A stretch of DNA of 36,823 nt from Rhizobiaceae bacterium. Its GTDB lineage: Bacteria > Pseudomonadota > Alphaproteobacteria > Rhizobiales > Rhizobiaceae. This document shows, piece by piece, positions 32,752-36,823 of the stretch. Every line of letters begins with the position of its first letter. Position 1 is the stretch's first letter. The DNA lies in the NCBI GenBank assembly GCA_028279875.1, contig JANQMU010000062.1, positions 1-36,823 of the forward strand, given 5' to 3'. The notes beneath the pieces were generated by a model, which saw nothing but the letters and a program-made list of their open reading frames with translations, had not been told where the DNA came from and made no database searches. A program made the translations under genes and the position numbers.

Positions 32752-32767
32752 GGTGCCCTGCCTCCTG

Positions 32768-34831
32768 TTAACGCCCCTCTCGATACCAGGTGGACCCGAG
32801 CGCGAGGAACAGCAGGGCGAGCCCAAAGAAGCCGCTGAACAGCTCAATGCGGTGAACGCCGCGGAGCTCCGTTTCCTGGGTCATGCTCAGCAGCAGCCGG
32901 TTGTTGGCGCCGCGCGGTAACCCCCTGACCGGCAGGATGGAGGGCAGCGCGACCGACTGGCCGTCGGCCGATAGGCGCCGCACCGTGCCGCCGGTTTCAC
33001 GCGAAAGCGGTTCGAGCTTTTCCGTGGTCGAGACGGTCGCGGCGAATTCCGGCGCGTTGACCGCACCGACATGGGCGAGGGTGCGCATATCGCCGTTTTC
33101 GATTTCGAACAGGCCGTTTTCCTCCACCGGCACCTCGGCCTGGAACAGCCCGTCCTCGGTTTGCGTGAGCTCGACGGTGATGGTCTCGCCGCTTGGGGCG
33201 ATGAGGGTGACGGGCGACACCGAATCCTGCATGGTCTGCCGGGAGATCGTCAGCATGTTGCCGCGGGAGGTGACGGTCAGCGCCTCCTCCTCAAGGGCCG
33301 GTTCCTTCATCAGCCAGTGGGCGATGCGCCGGTAGAGCGCCACATGCGGGCCGCCACCCTCGAAGCCGCGGGCCCAGAGCCAGCCATGGTCCGACATCAG
33401 CATGGCGACCCGGCCTTCGCCTGTGCGGTTGAGGATCAGCAGCGGCGTGCCGTCAGGGCCCTCCAGCACGGTTTCGTCAATCGGCGCGTCAACCTCGACG
33501 GCGCGGAACCAGCGGCCCCATTGCGGCGGCTCGCTGTCGCCGCCGGGAAGATCGCGGGTGACCGGATGCCGGCGTCCGGTGTCGCTGAGGCGCGGATAAA
33601 ATCCGACATCGGCGATGTCACCGGTCGGTTCGGCCGGCAGCACCGGCGCCAGCGGCGTGTTGGCGATCGAATCGCGGCCGGCATGTTCGGGGCCCGCTGC
33701 GATCAGCAGCGCGCCGCCGCCCTCCACATATTGGGTGATATAGTCGTAATAGAGCACCGGCAGCACGCCACGGCGCTGATAGCGGTCGAACACGATCAGA
33801 TCGAATTCATTGATTTTTTCGACAAAGAGCTCACGGGTCGGAAAGGCGATCAGCGACAGTTCGTCGATCGGCGTGCCGTCCTGTTTTTCCGGCGGGCGCA
33901 AAATGGTGAAATGGACCAGATCGACCGATGTGTCGGATTTCAGCAGGTTGCGCCACGCCCGTTCGCCGCTATGCGGTTCCCCCGATACCAGCAGCACCCG
34001 GAGATTTTCCCGGATTCCGTCCATGACCGCCACGGCGCGGTTGTTGGCCAGCGTCGTCTCGCCGAGCACCGGCTCGACCTCCAGTTCGATAATGTTGTCG
34101 CCGGCCCGCTCGACATCGACAAACAGCGGCATAGTGGTGCCGGGCGGCGCCAGTTCGCGGCTGTAGGGTTCGCCGTTCAGCCGCACGGTCACTTCCGTTG
34201 TGCCCGACGGGCCGGCGCCGTCGTCGATGACCCGGTAGGAGAGTTCCTGGGTTTCGCCGACAATGCCGAAGCGCGGCGTGTCGACAAGTTCGATGCGCCG
34301 GTCGACTTCATCGTCGGAACCGGTGATCAGCCCATGGACCGGGGCCGTGAAGCCAAGCTCTGCGGCGGCCTCCGGGATGTCGTGAACCTGGCCGTCGGTG
34401 ATCAGGATCGCGCCGGCGACCCGGCTTGTGGGAACATCCTGCAGCGTCGCCGACAATGCCTCGAACAGCTTGGTCGAGGGCGTATCGGAGTATTTCTCAT
34501 CGCCGGTCTCGACCACACGCACATCGAGGCGCGGATAACGCGCAAGCTGACTGGTCAGACGCTCCAGGGCGACATCGGTCATCGCCGCGCGGTCGGGAGT
34601 CGACTGGCTCTGGCTGCGGTCGACGATGACCGCCACCACGCTGTCCAGCGGCACCCGCTCCTCGTTCATCAGCACCGGATTGAGCAGCGCCACGCAGAAG
34701 GCTGCCAGGGCGCAGGCTCGAATCCCGGCGCCGCGCACCCGTTGCCAGAAGCCAAGGGCCGACAGGACAATCGCAACGGCCACCAGCAGCCCGATGACGG
34801 AGAGGGGGATGAGCGGTGAGAATTCGATCAT
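32768..34831 (-). CDS. Membrane protein with VWA-like MIDAS domain
   Basis: 687 residues. Two N-terminal helices (about 10-30 and 38-52) precede a von Willebrand A-type segment with the metal site DRSQS (71-75) and AILITDGQVHD. Beta-rich extracytoplasmic domains follow, and the protein ends with a helix at about 664-682. It is the second gene of the DUF4159/VWA pair found beside MoxR AAA-ATPase and DUF58 genes in alphaproteobacteria, a system for which periplasmic or membrane protein handling has been proposed. ATGA couples it to the DUF4159 gene. Confidence 0.85.
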   Translation of the reverse strand: MIEFSPLIPLSVIGLLVAVAIVLSALGFWQRVRGAGIRACALAAFCVALLNPVLMNEERVPLDSVVAVIVDRSQSQSTPDRAAMTDVALERLTSQLARYPRLDVRVVETGDEKYSDTPSTKLFEALSATLQDVPTSRVAGAILITDGQVHDIPEAAAELGFTAPVHGLITGSDDEVDRRIELVDTPRFGIVGETQELSYRVIDDGAGPSGTTEVTVRLNGEPYSRELAPPGTTMPLFVDVERAGDNIIELEVEPVLGETTLANNRAVAVMDGIRENLRVLLVSGEPHSGERAWRNLLKSDTSVDLVHFTILRPPEKQDGTPIDELSLIAFPTRELFVEKINEFDLIVFDRYQRRGVLPVLYYDYITQYVEGGGALLIAAGPEHAGRDSIANTPLAPVLPAEPTGDIADVGFYPRLSDTGRRHPVTRDLPGGDSEPPQWGRWFRAVEVDAPIDETVLEGPDGTPLLILNRTGEGRVAMLMSDHGWLWARGFEGGGPHVALYRRIAHWLMKEPALEEEALTVTSRGNMLTISRQTMQDSVSPVTLIAPSGETITVELTQTEDGLFQAEVPVEENGLFEIENGDMRTLAHVGAVNAPEFAATVSTTEKLEPLSRETGGTVRRLSADGQSVALPSILPVRGLPRGANNRLLLSMTQETELRGVHRIELFSGFFGLALLFLALGSTWYREGR

Positions 34832-36823
34832 TGGCCCAGCCGCTCCAAGAGCGCCGGCACATGCACCTGATCGGCCTTGTAGTTGCCGGTGAGCATGTAC
34901 ATCATGATGTTGACGCCAGCGCGGAACGCGTGTTCGCGCTGGATCGGGTCCGGCGGCACGGTCGGATAGACAGGGATATTGTTGCCGTCGATGGCCCAGG
35001 CGCCGGCGAGGTCATTGCCGGTGATGATGATCGACGATACACCGTCGCCGCCGCGGGCCGGCCGGTTTTGCGTCTCGTCCTTTTCAAGCGCCGCCTCGAC
35101 CCAGAGCGCGCTGCCGCGATAACGGCCCGGGAAATCGTCCAGTATATAGAAGGCCTTGGTCAGTACATGGTCGCCCGGCACCGGTTCCAGCGCCGGAATG
35201 TCGAGATCGGCGAGGATGGTGCGCAGCCGCGCGGTCTGTGGCGAGACCACGCCGGCCGTTCCGAGCCCGGCCAGCGCGTCGCGTGTGTCGAACAGCACCG
35301 TGCCGCCATTTTTCATGAACGCGTCGACCCGGCTGATGGCCGCCGCGGAGGGCGGCTCGGCCTCGACCGAGATCGGCCAGTAGAGCATTGAATAGAGCGC
35401 CAGAGGATCGGTTTCGAGGTTTACGCCGACCGGTTCGCCCGGTTCCAGCGACGTACGGAAGGTCAGGAACCGGGTCAGGCCGTTCATGCCCTGCAAGCTG
35501 GTTTCATCGGTGCGCCGGTCGCCGGTGACCACGTAGGCCAGATGGGTGCGGTCGAGCGACTGAAGGATGCCGGCATCACCTGGTTTTTCGTCATTTGCGG
35601 CGGCCCGGTCGGAGGGTGCCGGGATCAGGCTCAGGGCAAGGGCTGCCACGATTGTCGCGGCGGCCGGGCCGCCGCGGCGCAAGGCATGGCGTGACAGGGC
35701 ACCGGACATGATCAGGACGATCAGCGAATCGATGATCAGCAGGATCAGTGCGGCGCTCAGCAGATAGGGCAGCAGATCGAGGCTGTCGGCGGGCGTAAAC
35801 CCGGCCCGTTGAACCGAACCATCGAATTCCGGCAGTTCGAAGGGCCGGAGCGCGTCGTCCGGTGTCATCAGGTTGAGCGCCAGGAAGCCGCTTTCGGTGC
35901 CGTAGAGGCCCGGCGGATTGTCGAAGGTGACGACCGGCCGCGTGCCGGCGACGATCTCCAGCGGCTGCGCGGCGCCCGACGGCGCTTTGAGTGCGCCATT
36001 GGCGTCCAGCAGCCGGTAGGGCGGCAGGGTCGCTTCGCCGTTTTCATCGGTATCGCTGCCGGCCAGCTTCGACAGCAGGATCGAGCGGCGCAGCATTTCG
36101 ACGAAGTGCCCGGATATGGGCAATGTCGACCACGTGGCCTCGGCGGTCACGTGGAACAGCACGATGCGGCCGCGCCCGAACTCGCTGCTGGTGACCAGCG
36201 GCGTGCCGTCGGCAAGATTTGCCCAGGTATGGACCGCCAGATCCGGGGAAGGTTCCGCCAGAACCTGGCGGCTGACGGTCACGTCGTCCGGACGTGCCAT
36301 GCCGGCGAACGGCCCGGTGGACGGGAACGCCGCCAGCGGCTGAGGCTCGCTCCAGGACAGGGCGCCGCCAAGCGTCCGCTCGCCGCGGCGCAGTTGGACC
36401 GGGACGAAGGGGTCGTCGGCATTGCCGCCGGCCAGGCGCGGTCCGGCAAAGCGCAGCAGCAGGCCGCCACCGCTGATCCAGTCGTCCAGCATGTCGGACG
36501 CCTCGGTCGGCAAGGTCCCGATATCCGCCATCACCAGCACCGAGGGGCGCTGCTCCAGCAGTTCCGCGAGCGCATCGGAGAGTTCAGGCTGCTGTGGCAG
36601 GATGAGGTCGGCAAAGGGCTCGAGAGCCCGCGTCAGATAATAGAGCGGCGACAGCAGCGGCTGCGAAAGATCGAGCGGTTCGGCCGACAGCAGCGCGACC
36701 CGGCGGCGGCGAAAACTGTCATCGAGCAAATAGCGGGTTGCCGCCGTCGCATGCCCGTCAAGCGAGATGGTGGCGAAATCGTTGCGCAGTTCGAACGGTG
36801 CCGACAGCACCGCCGTGCCCTCC
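34828..36823 (-). CDS. DUF4159-domain membrane protein (5' end outside window)
   Basis: The visible part covers 660 or more residues and stays open to the window edge, so the start is not determined; GTG 36810 is an in-frame codon only. The N-terminal visible part (BatA/aerotolerance-like in longer relatives) is beta-rich. A membrane segment near visible residues 355-376 (LLPYLLSAALILLIIDSLIV) is followed by a second hydrophobic stretch. The C-terminal DUF4159 module contains MNGLTRFLTFRTSLEP and FMKNGGTVLFDTRDAL. It normally stands between MoxR/DUF58 genes and the VWA-like gene. Upstream genes of that cluster should lie to the right. Confidence 0.87.
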   Translation of the reverse strand, partial: EGTAVLSAPFELRNDFATISLDGHATAATRYLLDDSFRRRRVALLSAEPLDLSQPLLSPLYYLTRALEPFADLILPQQPELSDALAELLEQRPSVLVMADIGTLPTEASDMLDDWISGGGLLLRFAGPRLAGGNADDPFVPVQLRRGERTLGGALSWSEPQPLAAFPSTGPFAGMARPDDVTVSRQVLAEPSPDLAVHTWANLADGTPLVTSSEFGRGRIVLFHVTAEATWSTLPISGHFVEMLRRSILLSKLAGSDTDENGEATLPPYRLLDANGALKAPSGAAQPLEIVAGTRPVVTFDNPPGLYGTESGFLALNLMTPDDALRPFELPEFDGSVQRAGFTPADSLDLLPYLLSAALILLIIDSLIVLIMSGALSRHALRRGGPAAATIVAALALSLIPAPSDRAAANDEKPGDAGILQSLDRTHLAYVVTGDRRTDETSLQGMNGLTRFLTFRTSLEPGEPVGVNLETDPLALYSMLYWPISVEAEPPSAAAISRVDAFMKNGGTVLFDTRDALAGLGTAGVVSPQTARLRTILADLDIPALEPVPGDHVLTKAFYILDDFPGRYRGSALWVEAALEKDETQNRPARGGDGVSSIIITGNDLAGAWAIDGNNIPVYPTVPPDPIQREHAFRAGVNIMMYMLTGNYKADQVHVPALLERLGQ

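Noticed and set aside
33071..34819. A 582-residue open frame on the plus strand
   Set aside because: It is antisense to the VWA-like membrane gene, lacks a ribosome-binding site and shows the His/Arg/Asp-rich composition of a shadow frame.
1..36823. CRISPR arrays, rRNA or tRNA genes, phage or plasmid replication genes
   Set aside because: No regularly spaced repeats, rRNA-like stretches or characteristic genes were seen on either strand.

Overview
The window looks like chromosomal DNA from a high-GC alphaproteobacterium, probably Hyphomicrobiales (Rhizobiales). The reasons are strong GC bias at third codon positions, with long antisense shadow frames, and proteins typical of that group: DUF930, DUF1127, a DUF4159 membrane protein followed by a VWA-like membrane protein, alphaproteobacterial class III cyclases and a YARHG/DUF4453-like secreted protein. 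I see no rRNA, tRNA, CRISPR array, phage genes or replication origin. The species cannot be named from the sequence.

Layout. 1-3007: the tail of an upstream gene, a small secreted protein, an EamA-type exporter divergent from an Lrp/AsnC regulator with paired operator-like palindromes, and an SDR oxidoreductase. 3174-12989: one ten-gene, tightly overlapping operon. It starts with a GntR/UTRA regulator, then a complete BMP-type (nucleoside class) ABC importer of binding protein, double ATPase and two permeases. A catabolic set follows: cysteine hydrolase, PfkB kinase, nucleoside phosphorylase, SIS-domain protein and aldehyde dehydrogenase. Import, cleavage, phosphorylation or isomerisation, and aldehyde oxidation encoded in one transcript suggest a dedicated route for an unidentified (probably modified) nucleoside. 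This is the best candidate here for an undescribed system.

12997-18918: a TonB-shaped DUF930 protein, a VOC protein, a RAYT transposase bounded by 15-bp inverted repeats, and an AT-rich patch with two exported proteins (one PDZ, one unrecognised). A spermidine-synthase-like gene overlapping a GNAT gene closes this part. 19077-25120: a tail-anchored unknown, a membrane-tethered class III cyclase, an MBL-fold/GMC oxidoreductase pair, ChaC, and two small DUF1127-type genes each preceded by the same 14-base element, the second closed by a strong terminator.

25095-36823: mostly single genes for regulation and stress. They are LysR divergent from DoxX, a metallophosphoesterase, a Nudix hydrolase, glutathionyl-hydroquinone reductase, GNAT, a MerR/TipAS regulator with a perfect 19-bp operator, a class C serine hydrolase and a nucleotidyltransferase. 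The last two genes belong to the MoxR/DUF58/DUF4159/VWA membrane cluster, which runs off the right edge.

Starts were chosen by ribosome-binding site, overlap and family length. All family names rest on motif recognition by eye, not on a search.
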